Part shown: positions 6,921 to 14,839 of the stretch, piece by piece
Position numbering within the stretch: position 1 is the stretch's first letter
Layout: each line of letters starts with the position of its first letter
Assembly: GCA_902494065.1 (NCBI GenBank)
Contig: CABURZ010000002.1
Span: 1 to 39,235, forward strand
Length of the DNA: 39,235 nucleotides
DNA from: an uncultured Sneathia sp.
GTDB lineage: Bacteria > Fusobacteriota > Fusobacteriia > Fusobacteriales > Leptotrichiaceae
Reading direction: 5' to 3'
The notes under the pieces: model-generated
Seen by the model: the letters and a program-made list of their open reading frames with translations, nothing else
Database searches by the model: none
What the model was told of the DNA's origin: nothing
Translations under genes and position numbers: made by a program

Positions 6921-8641
6921 TGATTAAATATTTAATGGAAAAATTTTCTTTAACAGAAAAAGGATCAAAACAATTAATTAAATCTGCTTTTATTTCATTT
7001 TTTACTGATTTATCTACTATGCTACCTGCCATATTACTTATGATGTTTGCAAATGATGTTTTAATAAAAAAACATGTTTACAGCAAAATATACATTATAT
7101 TTTCAGTAATAACTATAATAGTAATATATATTTTGCTACATATAGAATATGATAATATGTATAACACAACCTATGAAGAAAGTGCTAATTTAAGAATAGA
7201 TATTGCAAATAAGTTACTAAATTTACCTCTTTCATATTTTTCAAAGCATGATTTATCAGATTTATCTCAAACCATTATGAGCGATATTGATGCATTTGAG
7301 CATGCTTTTGGTCATTCTTTAATAAAAATTGGTGGATTTATTCTATTATTCCCAACATTATTCATTCTTTTAATTTTTTCAAATATTACTATGACTTTTG
7401 CCGTAATTATACCTTCTTTTCTTAGCTTTATACTCATACCTTTAGCAAGAAATATAGGTATCAAAAACTATACAGAATATCATAATATACTAAGAAAAAA
7501 TTCAGAAGCATTCCAAGAAACTATTGAAATGCAACAAGAAATCAAAAGTTTTAGCCTATGCGAAAAATTCACTAAAAATTTATTCAATAAAATGGATCAA
7601 AGTGAAAAAATACATTTAAAAACTGAAACTATTTCATTTTTAGTATTAACTATATCTAACCTTTTTTCATATATAAGCATAGCTATTGTTACGATAGTAG
7701 GATTAAATTTATTAATAAATGGTAAGATCACTATTATTTATCTAGCTGGTTTTCTACTTTTTGCACTAAAATTAAAAGAATTATTAGATACTGCAAGCGG
7801 TAGCTTTATTGAAACATATTACCTAGCTCCTAAAATCAAAAGATTAAACGATATAAGAAAACAGTTAGAACAAAAAGGAATTGAAAGAAAAATAGACAAA
7901 TTTGATATAGAATTTAAAGATGTATGCTTTTCATATGAAAAGGGAAATATGATATTAAACAATATTAGTTTCAAAATACCAGAAAATAAAGTAACAGCAC
8001 TTGTTGGAATAAGTGGTTGTGGTAAAACAAGTATACTAAGACTTATTTCACGTCTTTACGACTATAATTCTGGTAAAATTCTAATAGGCAAAAATGAAAT
8101 CTCAAACATTTCTACTAAATGTCTATTTGATAAAATATCAATAGTGTTTCAAGATGTAATACTTTTTAACACTAGTATTTTAGAAAATATTCGTATAGGC
8201 GATATTAATGCAAGTGATGAAAAAGTAGTAGAGGCTGCAAAATTAGCAAATTGTACTGAATTTATAGAAAACTTAAAAGATGGATTTGATACAATAATAG
8301 GTGAAAATGGTGTTTCATTATCTGGAGGTCAAAGACAAAGAATAGCTATAGCTCGTGCATTTTTAAAAGATGCCCCTATACTTATACTAGATGAATTAGG
8401 TGCAAACCTTGATGTTGATAATGAAAAGAAAATTCAAGAAAGCTTAAACAAATTGATACGAAACAAAACTGTAATAATTATATCTCATAGATTAAAATCT
8501 ATAGAAAATGTAGATAATATTATAGTCTTAGACAAAGGAAAACTTGAATGTCAAGGAACACATGAATATGTCTTAAAAAATTCAAAAGTATACAATGATT
8601 TACTAGAAAAAACAAATCTTGTAGATGCTTTTAAATATTAA
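6920..8641 (+). CDS. ABC exporter half-transporter B (fused permease-ATPase, IrtB/YbtQ-like)
   Basis: Second half-transporter, 573 residues from the ATG at 6920. A TTG at 6905 is in frame but overlaps the GGAGGG ribosome site (6907-6912), which is properly spaced for 6920. Six membrane helices occupy about the first 305 residues. The ATPase domain shows Walker A GISGCGKT (about 362-369), signature LSGGQRQR (about 466), Walker B ILILDELG and the H-loop IIISHR. The D-loop reads GANLD rather than SALD. Walker and signature motifs are intact in both partners, so both ATP sites should be competent. Transcription ends at a terminator 34 bases downstream. Confidence 0.93.
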   Translation: MIKYLMEKFSLTEKGSKQLIKSAFISFFTDLSTMLPAILLMMFANDVLIKKHVYSKIYIIFSVITIIVIYILLHIEYDNMYNTTYEESANLRIDIANKLLNLPLSYFSKHDLSDLSQTIMSDIDAFEHAFGHSLIKIGGFILLFPTLFILLIFSNITMTFAVIIPSFLSFILIPLARNIGIKNYTEYHNILRKNSEAFQETIEMQQEIKSFSLCEKFTKNLFNKMDQSEKIHLKTETISFLVLTISNLFSYISIAIVTIVGLNLLINGKITIIYLAGFLLFALKLKELLDTASGSFIETYYLAPKIKRLNDIRKQLEQKGIERKIDKFDIEFKDVCFSYEKGNMILNNISFKIPENKVTALVGISGCGKTSILRLISRLYDYNSGKILIGKNEISNISTKCLFDKISIVFQDVILFNTSILENIRIGDINASDEKVVEAAKLANCTEFIENLKDGFDTIIGENGVSLSGGQRQRIAIARAFLKDAPILILDELGANLDVDNEKKIQESLNKLIRNKTVIIISHRLKSIENVDNIIVLDKGKLECQGTHEYVLKNSKVYNDLLEKTNLVDAFKY

Positions 8642-8674
8642 TAACTGAAAAAATTTAAATTTCTAAAAACTCCT

Positions 8675-8712
8675 AAAATAAAGGGAACTAAACATTCCCT
8701 TTATTTTATACC
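8675..8712 (+). terminator. intrinsic terminator after the ABC exporter operon
   Basis: 13-bp perfect stem (8675-8687 with 8695-8707) with a 7-base loop. The 3' arm ends TTTATTTT, supplying the U-rich tail. Confidence 0.85.
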
Positions 8713-8725
8713 CAAATAAGCTTTA

Positions 8726-8754
8726 TTGAAAAAAATAAATTAACATGCTAGTAT
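8726..8754 (+). promoter_or_regulatory. candidate promoter of the metal-binding protein gene
   Basis: TTGAAA (8726-8731), 17-base spacer, TAGTAT (8749-8754). It lies between the preceding terminator and the ribosome site AGAGGTG. Confidence 0.5.
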
Positions 8755-8774
8755 ATTTCTAGAGGTGTTTAGAA

Positions 8775-9644
8775 ATGAAGAGAATATTAATGTATATACT
8801 TATGCTACTAAGTTTTACATCTTTTGCAAAAATTAAGGTAGGTATAACTATGCTACCGTATTATTGTTATGTTGCTAATATAGTTGGTGATAAAATGGAG
8901 GTTGTTCCTCTTGTTCCAGCTAGTGTCAATGCTCACACATATGACGCAACTGCACAGGATATAAAAAGATTAAATCATGTTGATGTTGTTGTTGCTAATG
9001 GAATAGGACACGATGTGTTCTTAAATGATATGCTACGTGCTACAAAACGCCACATACCTGTAATTAACGCTAATAAACGAACTACTTTGATGAAAATTGC
9101 AGGTCAAAGACATGGAAATCAAGTAAATCCTCATACGTTTATATCAGTAACTCAAAGTATTCAACAAATAAATTACATTGCTCAAGAGTTGGGTAAAATA
9201 GATAAAAAAAATGCAACATACTATAGACAAAATGCTATAAAATATACTAGTAGATTAAGAAATATTAAAAATGAAGCATTAAAAAAAGTTAGAGGTAAAT
9301 CTAGAAATATTAAAATTGCAACAACTCACGGTGGTTATGACTACTTGTTAAATGAGTTTGGGTTAAGTGTTACAGCTGTTGTAGAACCATCATATGTACA
9401 AAGCCCAAGTATTACTGACGCAAAATTAGCTATTAAGAAAATGAAAGAAAGTCATGTTAGAATATTATTTGATGAAAAAGTTTCAAATCATAAATTAGCA
9501 AAAACAATATTTAAAGAAACTGGTGTTCATGTTGCAACTCTAAACCATATGACTAATGGTGCTTACAAAAAAGAAGCATTCGAAATTGCACTAAGAGATA
9601 ATATGAACTCTGTTACTAATGCAATATTAAAGGTTAGTAAGTGA
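8775..9644 (+). CDS. metal ABC transporter substrate-binding protein (ZnuA/TroA family)
   Basis: Periplasmic cluster A-I metal-binding protein, probably for zinc or manganese. A cleavable signal peptide (MKRILMYILMLLSFTSFA, cleavage about residue 18) has no lipobox cysteine, consistent with a free periplasmic protein in a diderm. The expected metal ligands are visible: His in VNAHTYD (about 54), His in NPHTF (about 120), His in TTHGGYDYL (about 185) and Asp/Glu in LFDEK (about 235). There is no long His-rich loop between the ligands, which is usual for Mn- or low-affinity Zn-binding members. No permease or ATPase gene is adjacent, so it must use a transporter encoded elsewhere. The ybaK gene follows after 4 bases. 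Confidence 0.9.
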   Translation: MKRILMYILMLLSFTSFAKIKVGITMLPYYCYVANIVGDKMEVVPLVPASVNAHTYDATAQDIKRLNHVDVVVANGIGHDVFLNDMLRATKRHIPVINANKRTTLMKIAGQRHGNQVNPHTFISVTQSIQQINYIAQELGKIDKKNATYYRQNAIKYTSRLRNIKNEALKKVRGKSRNIKIATTHGGYDYLLNEFGLSVTAVVEPSYVQSPSITDAKLAIKKMKESHVRILFDEKVSNHKLAKTIFKETGVHVATLNHMTNGAYKKEAFEIALRDNMNSVTNAILKVSK

Positions 9645-9648
9645 TAAA

Positions 9649-10125
9649 ATGAAAAAGACAAATGCGATGAGAATATTAGATTCAAAAAAAGTAAAATACG
9701 AAGAAATTGAATACGATACATCAAAGGGTATATCTGGTGTTGATGTTGCATTAAATACTGGAGAAGATCCAGAATATGTTTTTAAAACTTTAGTAACTTT
9801 TTCAAATAAAAAAGAATACTTTGTATTTGTAATTCCATCAATTTATGAGCTAAATCTAAAAAAAGCTGCTAATGCAGTTGGTGCTAAAAAAATAGATATG
9901 CTCGCACAAAAAGATCTTTTACCACTAACAGGATATATTCATGGTGGTTGCTCACCTATAGGTATGAAAAAATTATTTAAAACATTCATACATGAGAGTG
10001 CCAAAGATAAAGAATATATATTTGTTAGTGGAGGAAAAGTAGGCTTACAAGTTAAAATCAATCCACACAATTTAATTGATTTAATAAATGCAAAATATGC
10101 AGATTTAATAAAAGAGAAGATGTAA
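9649..10125 (+). CDS. ybaK: Cys-tRNA(Pro)/Cys-tRNA(Cys) deacylase, YbaK/EbsC family
   Basis: Trans-editing factor that hydrolyses mischarged aminoacyl-tRNA, typically Cys-tRNA(Pro), in the cytoplasm. 158 residues, the full length of the YbaK/EbsC family. The conserved pieces are TNAMRILDSKKVKYE at the N-terminus, VFKTLV with the conserved lysine (about 45), and GYIHGGCSPIGMKK (about 95-108), the family signature lining the active site. It is 4 bases behind the metal-binding protein gene and probably cotranscribed with it, without an obvious functional link. A terminator overlaps its stop codon. Confidence 0.93.
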   Translation: MKKTNAMRILDSKKVKYEEIEYDTSKGISGVDVALNTGEDPEYVFKTLVTFSNKKEYFVFVIPSIYELNLKKAANAVGAKKIDMLAQKDLLPLTGYIHGGCSPIGMKKLFKTFIHESAKDKEYIFVSGGKVGLQVKINPHNLIDLINAKYADLIKEKM

Positions 10126-10137
10126 ATCTTCTTTTTT
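10115..10137 (+). terminator. intrinsic terminator of ybaK
   Basis: 7-bp stem AGAAGAT (10115-10121) with 10126-10132, overlapping the stop codon, followed by five T residues. Confidence 0.8.
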
Positions 10138-10149
10138 ATTTTCAACAAA

Positions 10150-10180
10150 TAAAAAAATCCCTCTGTTATAGAAGGATTTT
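10150..10180 (-). terminator. intrinsic terminator for minus-strand transcription
   Basis: Stem 10154-10160 with 10174-10180, plus a 3-bp inner helix. On the minus strand it is followed by a run of seven T residues. It lies about 110 bases past the ROK kinase stop and may end that operon or a small RNA just upstream. Confidence 0.75.
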
Positions 10181-10182
10181 CA

Positions 10183-10222
10183 AACCGAATAATTTATATA
10201 CTGCACCATCGGCAAGCAGTCT
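10183..10222 (-). ncRNA. possible structured RNA / 3'UTR pseudoknot (unassigned)
   Basis: Between the ROK kinase stop and the terminator, the minus strand can form two interleaved short stems. ACTGC/GCAGT pairs 10216-10220 with 10200-10204, and CCGA/TCGG pairs 10209-10212 with 10185-10188. That is an H-type pseudoknot topology, ending about 30 bases before a clean terminator. It matches no RNA family I recognise, and stems this short can arise by chance in a 3' untranslated region. Confidence 0.25.
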
Positions 10223-10290
10223 TTATATGTATATATAACCTAATTTATTAAAATATTTCAAATATCTTTTTTGTTTTTCATTTTTCTTTT

Positions 10291-11247
10291 TTAATCTAAA
10301 TTTTCTAGCATTGCAAGATACGCTGCTCCATATATTCCTGCATCATTGCCTAGTATTGCTGGTTTAATTTCCAAACCTTCTAATACAGGTGGTAGTGCAA
10401 ATTTTTTCATTTTTTCTTTTATTCTATCAAATAATAAATCTCCTGCTAATGCTACTCCTCCACCTATTACTACTACTTGTGAATCTACAAGGTTTAATAC
10501 ATTTGATATTCCTAGTGCTAAATATTCACATACTTCATCTACTATTTCTAAAGAAAATTTATCATTATTTTTAGCTGCATCAAACACATCTTTTGCTTCA
10601 ACTGTTCTATCTTTTGTCATTTGATACAATAAATTATTTTTATTGACTGCTAATCTAGAATTTGCTTCTCTTACTACACCTGTTGCTGAAGCATATGCTT
10701 CAAAACAACCTTTTTGCCCACAACCACATAATCTACCATTAGCAACTAGTTTCATATGACCAACTTCTCCGCCTGCTCCTACTTTACCACTAATTAATCT
10801 ACCATTAGCAACTATTCCTGCTCCTACACCTGTTCCTATTGCAATACCTACTACATCTGTATATCCTTTTGCTGCACCTACCCAACATTCACCTAAAGTA
10901 ATTACATTGGCATCATTATCAATGTATACTGGGACTTTTAACTCTTCTTCAAATATTTTTGCAAGATTCAAATTCTTTTCCCAATCAAAATTTGCAAAAA
11001 ATTTAACTACTTTCTTTTTAATAACAGGCCCTGGTATACCTATACCCAATGAATTTAAATCCTTTATATCAATTTTTGAAGAATTTAATTCATTTAACAA
11101 TATGCTACAAATTCTTTTTACTGTTATAGCAACACCATCTTTAGAATTTGTTTTAATATTTAATTTAAATATTAAATTACCCTTTTCATCTACTAATCCT
11201 ATCTTGGTATTTGTACCTCCAAGATCTATTCCTCCATAATACTTCAT
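10291..11247 (-). CDS. ROK-family sugar kinase, probably glucokinase
   Basis: Cytoplasmic ATP-dependent phosphorylation of a hexose, most likely glucose. 318 residues, typical for ROK kinases. It has the phosphate-binding GIDLGGTNTKIG (6-17), the catalytic Asp in YIDNDANV (about 108), the second phosphate loop IAIGTGVGAGIV (about 137-148), the zinc/sugar site EVGHM with CGCGQKGCFE (about 165-190), and the adenosine motif VVIGGG near 265. The closest character is the Glk/GlcK group of Firmicutes-like glucokinases; N-acetylglucosamine or mannose kinase remain possible. It is last in the minus-strand run hydrolase-gapN-ROK, 8 bases after gapN, with an AGGAGAA ribosome site. It would feed the lower glycolysis that GapN also serves. 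Confidence 0.92.
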   Translation of the reverse strand: MKYYGGIDLGGTNTKIGLVDEKGNLIFKLNIKTNSKDGVAITVKRICSILLNELNSSKIDIKDLNSLGIGIPGPVIKKKVVKFFANFDWEKNLNLAKIFEEELKVPVYIDNDANVITLGECWVGAAKGYTDVVGIAIGTGVGAGIVANGRLISGKVGAGGEVGHMKLVANGRLCGCGQKGCFEAYASATGVVREANSRLAVNKNNLLYQMTKDRTVEAKDVFDAAKNNDKFSLEIVDEVCEYLALGISNVLNLVDSQVVVIGGGVALAGDLLFDRIKEKMKKFALPPVLEGLEIKPAILGNDAGIYGAAYLAMLENLD

Positions 11248-11255
11248 TGTTTCTC

Positions 11256-12623
11256 CTATATATCAAATACAATATTTTTTAAAACTGTCATCGCAAGTAG
11301 ACTATGGTGTATCCCTTGTACACCTATTCCACTATCTTTAACTCCTAAAAATGGAAAGTTGTCTGGCCCTCTTTGTGTCTTATTATTTATATGTACACTT
11401 CCAACTTGTAGTTTTTTTGCTATATCAAATGCCTTTTTCATATCATTTGTAAATACAGAGCTTTGTAAGCCATAATTTGAACTATTTGCTACTTCTATAG
11501 CCTCTTTTATATCTTCAACTTCTATTATAGGTAACACAGGTCCAAAAGGTTCTTCAAAGTATACATCCATATCTTTTTTAACATTATCTAGAACACAGGG
11601 ATAAATCAAATTTTTTTCTCTTTTATTTCCAATTAATACCTTTGCTCCTTTTTGTATCGCATCATCAATTAATTTTTGAACAAAATCTGCTGATTTATCG
11701 TCAATTAAAGGAGTAATATCTGCATTATCTAAAGGATTCCCTACTTTTAATTTTTCTACTTTTTCAACTATTAATTTTAATAACTTTTCTTTTACATTTT
11801 TTTGTACTAATACTCTTTTTATCGCAGTACATCTCTGACCTGAATAATTAAATGCTCCTTTAACAATTTCTGTTGATGCCTTTTCTAAATCTGCATCTTG
11901 CAAAACTATAGCTGCATCTTTTCCGCCTAATTCCATTAAAAGACCTTTTAATCCCGCCTGATTTGAAATTTTTTTACCTACACTTGTACTTCCTGTAAAA
12001 TTGATGAATGCAACATCTTTATGAGTATTAATATAGTCACCTATTTCACGCCCATAACCTGTAACTAATTTTAAAATATTATTAGGCAAAATAGAATTTA
12101 AAATTTCAACTAATTTTGTACAAACTATTGACCCTTGTGTAGGAGGTTTAAATAGTACAACATTACCTGTTATTATAGCGGGTATAATTTTAGATAAAGA
12201 TAAATTAATAGGATAGTTAAATGGTGCTATACATAGTATAATTCCTAAAGGTTGTCTTATAGATAGACAAACTTTATTAAATGCTCCATAAGAGTCTCCT
12301 GTATAAGTTTTAGGTTCTATCCTTTTAGCTTCTTCTATAGTGTATTTTATCATATCTACGGATCTTAATATTTCAGTTAAACTATCTTTATATGATTTTG
12401 ATATTTCTTTTGACATTATATTAGCTAGTGTACTTGCATTTTCTCTGATTGCTTCGCCGCATTTATAAAGTAATTCTGATCTATATAGGATATCAGATTT
12501 GCTAAATTCTTCATAGCCTTTTTTTAAATCTTCTATAATCTTATCTATATCTTCTTTTGTCATAGCTTGTGTTTGACCTAAGTATTCGCCATCTACAGGG
12601 GAATAAATTTTAATTGTGTTCAT
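11256..12623 (-). CDS. gapN: NADP-dependent non-phosphorylating glyceraldehyde-3-phosphate dehydrogenase
   Basis: GapN oxidises glyceraldehyde-3-phosphate straight to 3-phosphoglycerate while reducing NADP+, bypassing GAPDH/PGK and giving NADPH rather than ATP. The 455-residue aldehyde dehydrogenase fold shows the proton-acceptor Glu in MELGGKDAAIVL (about 233), the nucleophilic Cys in YSGQRCTAIKR (about 265), the Asn in PFNYPINLSLSK (about 135) and EEPFGPVLP (about 365). Segments GNVVLFKPPTQGS, NFTGSTSVGKKI and VHINNKTQRGPDNFPFLG agree closely with what I know of streptococcal GapN, so the subfamily call is strong. It overlaps the upstream hydrolase gene by 4 bases. Confidence 0.95.
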   Translation of the reverse strand: MNTIKIYSPVDGEYLGQTQAMTKEDIDKIIEDLKKGYEEFSKSDILYRSELLYKCGEAIRENASTLANIMSKEISKSYKDSLTEILRSVDMIKYTIEEAKRIEPKTYTGDSYGAFNKVCLSIRQPLGIILCIAPFNYPINLSLSKIIPAIITGNVVLFKPPTQGSIVCTKLVEILNSILPNNILKLVTGYGREIGDYINTHKDVAFINFTGSTSVGKKISNQAGLKGLLMELGGKDAAIVLQDADLEKASTEIVKGAFNYSGQRCTAIKRVLVQKNVKEKLLKLIVEKVEKLKVGNPLDNADITPLIDDKSADFVQKLIDDAIQKGAKVLIGNKREKNLIYPCVLDNVKKDMDVYFEEPFGPVLPIIEVEDIKEAIEVANSSNYGLQSSVFTNDMKKAFDIAKKLQVGSVHINNKTQRGPDNFPFLGVKDSGIGVQGIHHSLLAMTVLKNIVFDI

Positions 12624-13495
12624 TTAACTTTCTCCTTTAACCACTTTTCGATTTTTTCATAAACTTTTATTCTATTTATTTCTAAAATATTATTATTTCT
12701 ACCTATATTATTTTTAAAAATACTTATATTTCTTATCTTATTATTTATACGTATAAGATATTTTTTTATTTTATCACTATTAATTCCTTCATCGCAACCA
12801 CCATATATATTTAATATATTAGCATCATCGCGTATATTTTTAAAGTTTTTTTTCAAAAATCTAAGCAATCTTAAAACATCATTGAAATATGCTGGGCTTG
12901 CACTTATTTTATACATAGACTCTTTTTTCAATTTTTGCCTAATGCTAGGATCACTAGTTACAAATCCAAAACTTCCTTCTTTAATATATTTTTTACTTGT
13001 AAAATAATATTTATTTAATCTACTATTTGTTACACCTAATGTTTTTTCAATTTTTGATAAACTAATATTAGCAGTTGTAGCAAGCAAATTTTCCATAAAT
13101 ATTGATGAAGTTACAAGATACTTAAAATTGCTGTTTATAAAAAGATAATATGCAATATTAGCTCCTATACCTTGCCCCATAAGGATAATATCATTATAGC
13201 TAACATTTTCAAAAATTTTATGAATAAATCCACTCATATCAGCTAATACACCCTCTATTCCGTTTTCTCCAAAATCGGTATATTCTTTTTGTCTAAGTTC
13301 ACCATTTCCCATATACTCAGGTATATATACATCATATCCCTTATCAAAAAAGTATTGTCCCATTTCTTGGTATAAATCTATAGATTCAAACATTCCATGT
13401 ATGAAAATTATTTTTTTTATATTGGGTTTATTATGTGTAAATTTTAAATATGGTATATTTTCTTTATTAAATCCTTGAAAATACTCTTTAATCAT
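12620..13495 (-). CDS. alpha/beta hydrolase-fold protein, catalytic residues apparently lost
   Basis: Monoglyceride-lipase/lysophospholipase-like alpha/beta hydrolase of 291 residues from the ATG at 13495 (AAGGAG site 9 bases upstream; a TTG at 13501 is poorly spaced). The fold is recognisable: IIFIHGMFES with the oxyanion HG, DVYIPEYMGNGE, then the nucleophile elbow, then NILNIYGGCDEG carrying the expected acid. However, the elbow, normally G-x-S-x-G, reads GQGIG, with glycine at the serine position. The terminal His region reads NNIGRNNNILEIN with no histidine. Two of three triad residues are therefore missing and classical hydrolysis is unlikely. First gene of the operon with gapN and the ROK kinase. 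It may be a binding or regulatory pseudo-enzyme. Confidence 0.8.
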   Translation of the reverse strand: MIKEYFQGFNKENIPYLKFTHNKPNIKKIIFIHGMFESIDLYQEMGQYFFDKGYDVYIPEYMGNGELRQKEYTDFGENGIEGVLADMSGFIHKIFENVSYNDIILMGQGIGANIAYYLFINSNFKYLVTSSIFMENLLATTANISLSKIEKTLGVTNSRLNKYYFTSKKYIKEGSFGFVTSDPSIRQKLKKESMYKISASPAYFNDVLRLLRFLKKNFKNIRDDANILNIYGGCDEGINSDKIKKYLIRINNKIRNISIFKNNIGRNNNILEINRIKVYEKIEKWLKEKVK

Positions 13496-13522
13496 TTTCA
13501 ATTTCTCCTTGCTTTTTATTAA

Positions 13523-13553
13523 ATTATACCATTATTTGCAAAAAATTTGCAAA
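13523..13553 (-). promoter_or_regulatory. promoter of hydrolase-gapN-ROK with paired TTTGCAAA motifs
   Basis: Minus-strand TTGCAA (13547-13552), 18-base spacer, TATAAT (13523-13528). Two copies of the self-complementary octamer TTTGCAAA (13535-13542 and 13546-13553) are 11 bp apart, about one helical turn, inside the promoter. They may be an operator, or simply AT-rich coincidence. Confidence 0.6.
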
Positions 13554-13643
13554 AATTTTTGAATATATTTTTTTTATACATAAATAAAATGGACTTTTAT
13601 AACTTTTTATAATAAGTATTTTTTCTATTTTTTTTAATATCTG

Positions 13644-13671
13644 TTGACTTTTTTTTAAAAAACGTTATAAT
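13644..13671 (+). promoter_or_regulatory. promoter of the pseudouridine operon
   Basis: TTGACT (13644-13649), 16-base spacer, TATAAT (13666-13671), followed by AGGAGG before the ATG at 13706. Confidence 0.8.
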
Positions 13672-13705
13672 AAGGGTAATTATTTGATAATAGGAGGTTA
13701 TTTTC

Positions 13706-14839
13706 ATGACAAAAAGAGAAAGACAAATATATGAATTAATTAAGTCTCGACCTAGTATAACACAAAATCAAATTGCAAGAGAATTGAAAATTTCTCGTGC
13801 TAGTGTTGCTGTACATATAACCCACATAATACAAAAAGGATTTATACTTGGAAGACAATATGTTATAAAAAACGATTCTGCAGTATTAATAATAGGTGCT
13901 TGTAACTTAGATTTACAAGGAGTTCCAAATGACAATTTAAATTATCATGACTCTAATATAGGTAAAATCAATATAGGTTTAGGAGGTGTTGGAAGAAACA
14001 TAGCAGTTAACCTAAAAAGTTTAGTTCCTAATGTTAATTTTATTACAGTTTTAGGAGAAAATTTTTATAGTAACAAAATTATGGATGATTTAAATATTAG
14101 AAAAATAAATACTACTGATATTCTAAGAGTACCTGATGAGTTAATTTCTATGTATTTGTCTATTTTAGATGAAAATGGAGAAATGGTTGCAGCTATCTCT
14201 GATATGGATATTATGCGTCATTTAACACCAGAATTTCTAAAATCAAAAATTGATATAATAAATAGTGCTGAAATAATAGTAATAGATGCAAACTTACCAC
14301 AAGATAGTATAGAATATCTTGCAAGCTTAAAAAAAGAAAACCAAAAATTAATAGTAGACACTGTTTCAGTTAAAAAAGCTGACAGAATTAAAAATATTTT
14401 AGATAAAATTGATGTATTAAAAACTAATAAACTAGAAACAGAATCTTTATTTAATACTACATTCAAAAACAAAAAAGAAGTTAGACAAGCAATGAGAGAA
14501 CTTTTAAGCAAAGGAGTTAAAAATATTTATTTAACTCTAGGGCATGAAGGTGTTCTTGCTATGAATAATAAAAAATCTCTTAAATTGCCTCTACCAGCAG
14601 TTAAAAACGTGATAGATGTTACAGGTGCTGGAGATATATTCACAGCAGCTCTTGTTTTCTGTGCTAAAAATGATATTTCTCTTTCAAAGAGTGCAAAAGT
14701 TGCCCAAGCAGCATCTGCAATTAAAATATTACAAAAAGGTACAGTACCAGAAAACTTCTCATTTGATTTATTAAATGAACAAATGAAAACATTATATAAT
14801 CAAAATATATTCTCAGGAGATGATGAAGATGAATTTTAA
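13706..14839 (+). CDS. psuK: HTH-PfkB kinase, probable pseudouridine kinase
   Basis: Two-domain protein of 377 residues. The N-terminal winged helix (about 1-55, ITQNQIARELKISRASVAVHITHI) is followed by a ribokinase/PfkB domain (about 60-365) with GGVGRNIAVNL (about 92-102) and the catalytic VTGAGDIFTAAL (about 307-318). The coupling with psuG directly downstream (overlapping reading frames) indicates that it phosphorylates pseudouridine to pseudouridine 5'-phosphate. The fused HTH suggests that it also regulates its own operon, an arrangement known in several anaerobes. Starts at AGGAGG. Pseudouridine as substrate is inferred from context. PfkB kinases for other nucleosides look alike. Confidence 0.88.
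   Translation: MTKRERQIYELIKSRPSITQNQIARELKISRASVAVHITHIIQKGFILGRQYVIKNDSAVLIIGACNLDLQGVPNDNLNYHDSNIGKINIGLGGVGRNIAVNLKSLVPNVNFITVLGENFYSNKIMDDLNIRKINTTDILRVPDELISMYLSILDENGEMVAAISDMDIMRHLTPEFLKSKIDIINSAEIIVIDANLPQDSIEYLASLKKENQKLIVDTVSVKKADRIKNILDKIDVLKTNKLETESLFNTTFKNKKEVRQAMRELLSKGVKNIYLTLGHEGVLAMNNKKSLKLPLPAVKNVIDVTGAGDIFTAALVFCAKNDISLSKSAKVAQAASAIKILQKGTVPENFSFDLLNEQMKTLYNQNIFSGDDEDEF

Noticed and set aside
10141..10230. tRNA- or tmRNA-like sequence (GGTTTGAAAATCC on the minus strand).
   Set aside because: No acceptor, D or anticodon stems can be drawn around it, and the T-loop match is poor.
10346..10624. Plus-strand open frames of 60-110 codons opposite the ROK kinase (also 10907-11239).
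   Set aside because: They are antisense to a well-conserved gene, lack ribosome sites and have low-complexity Ser/Leu composition typical of shadow frames.
13501..13501. TTG start for the alpha/beta hydrolase.
   Set aside because: Only 3 bases from AAGGAG; ATG at 13495 has proper spacing.
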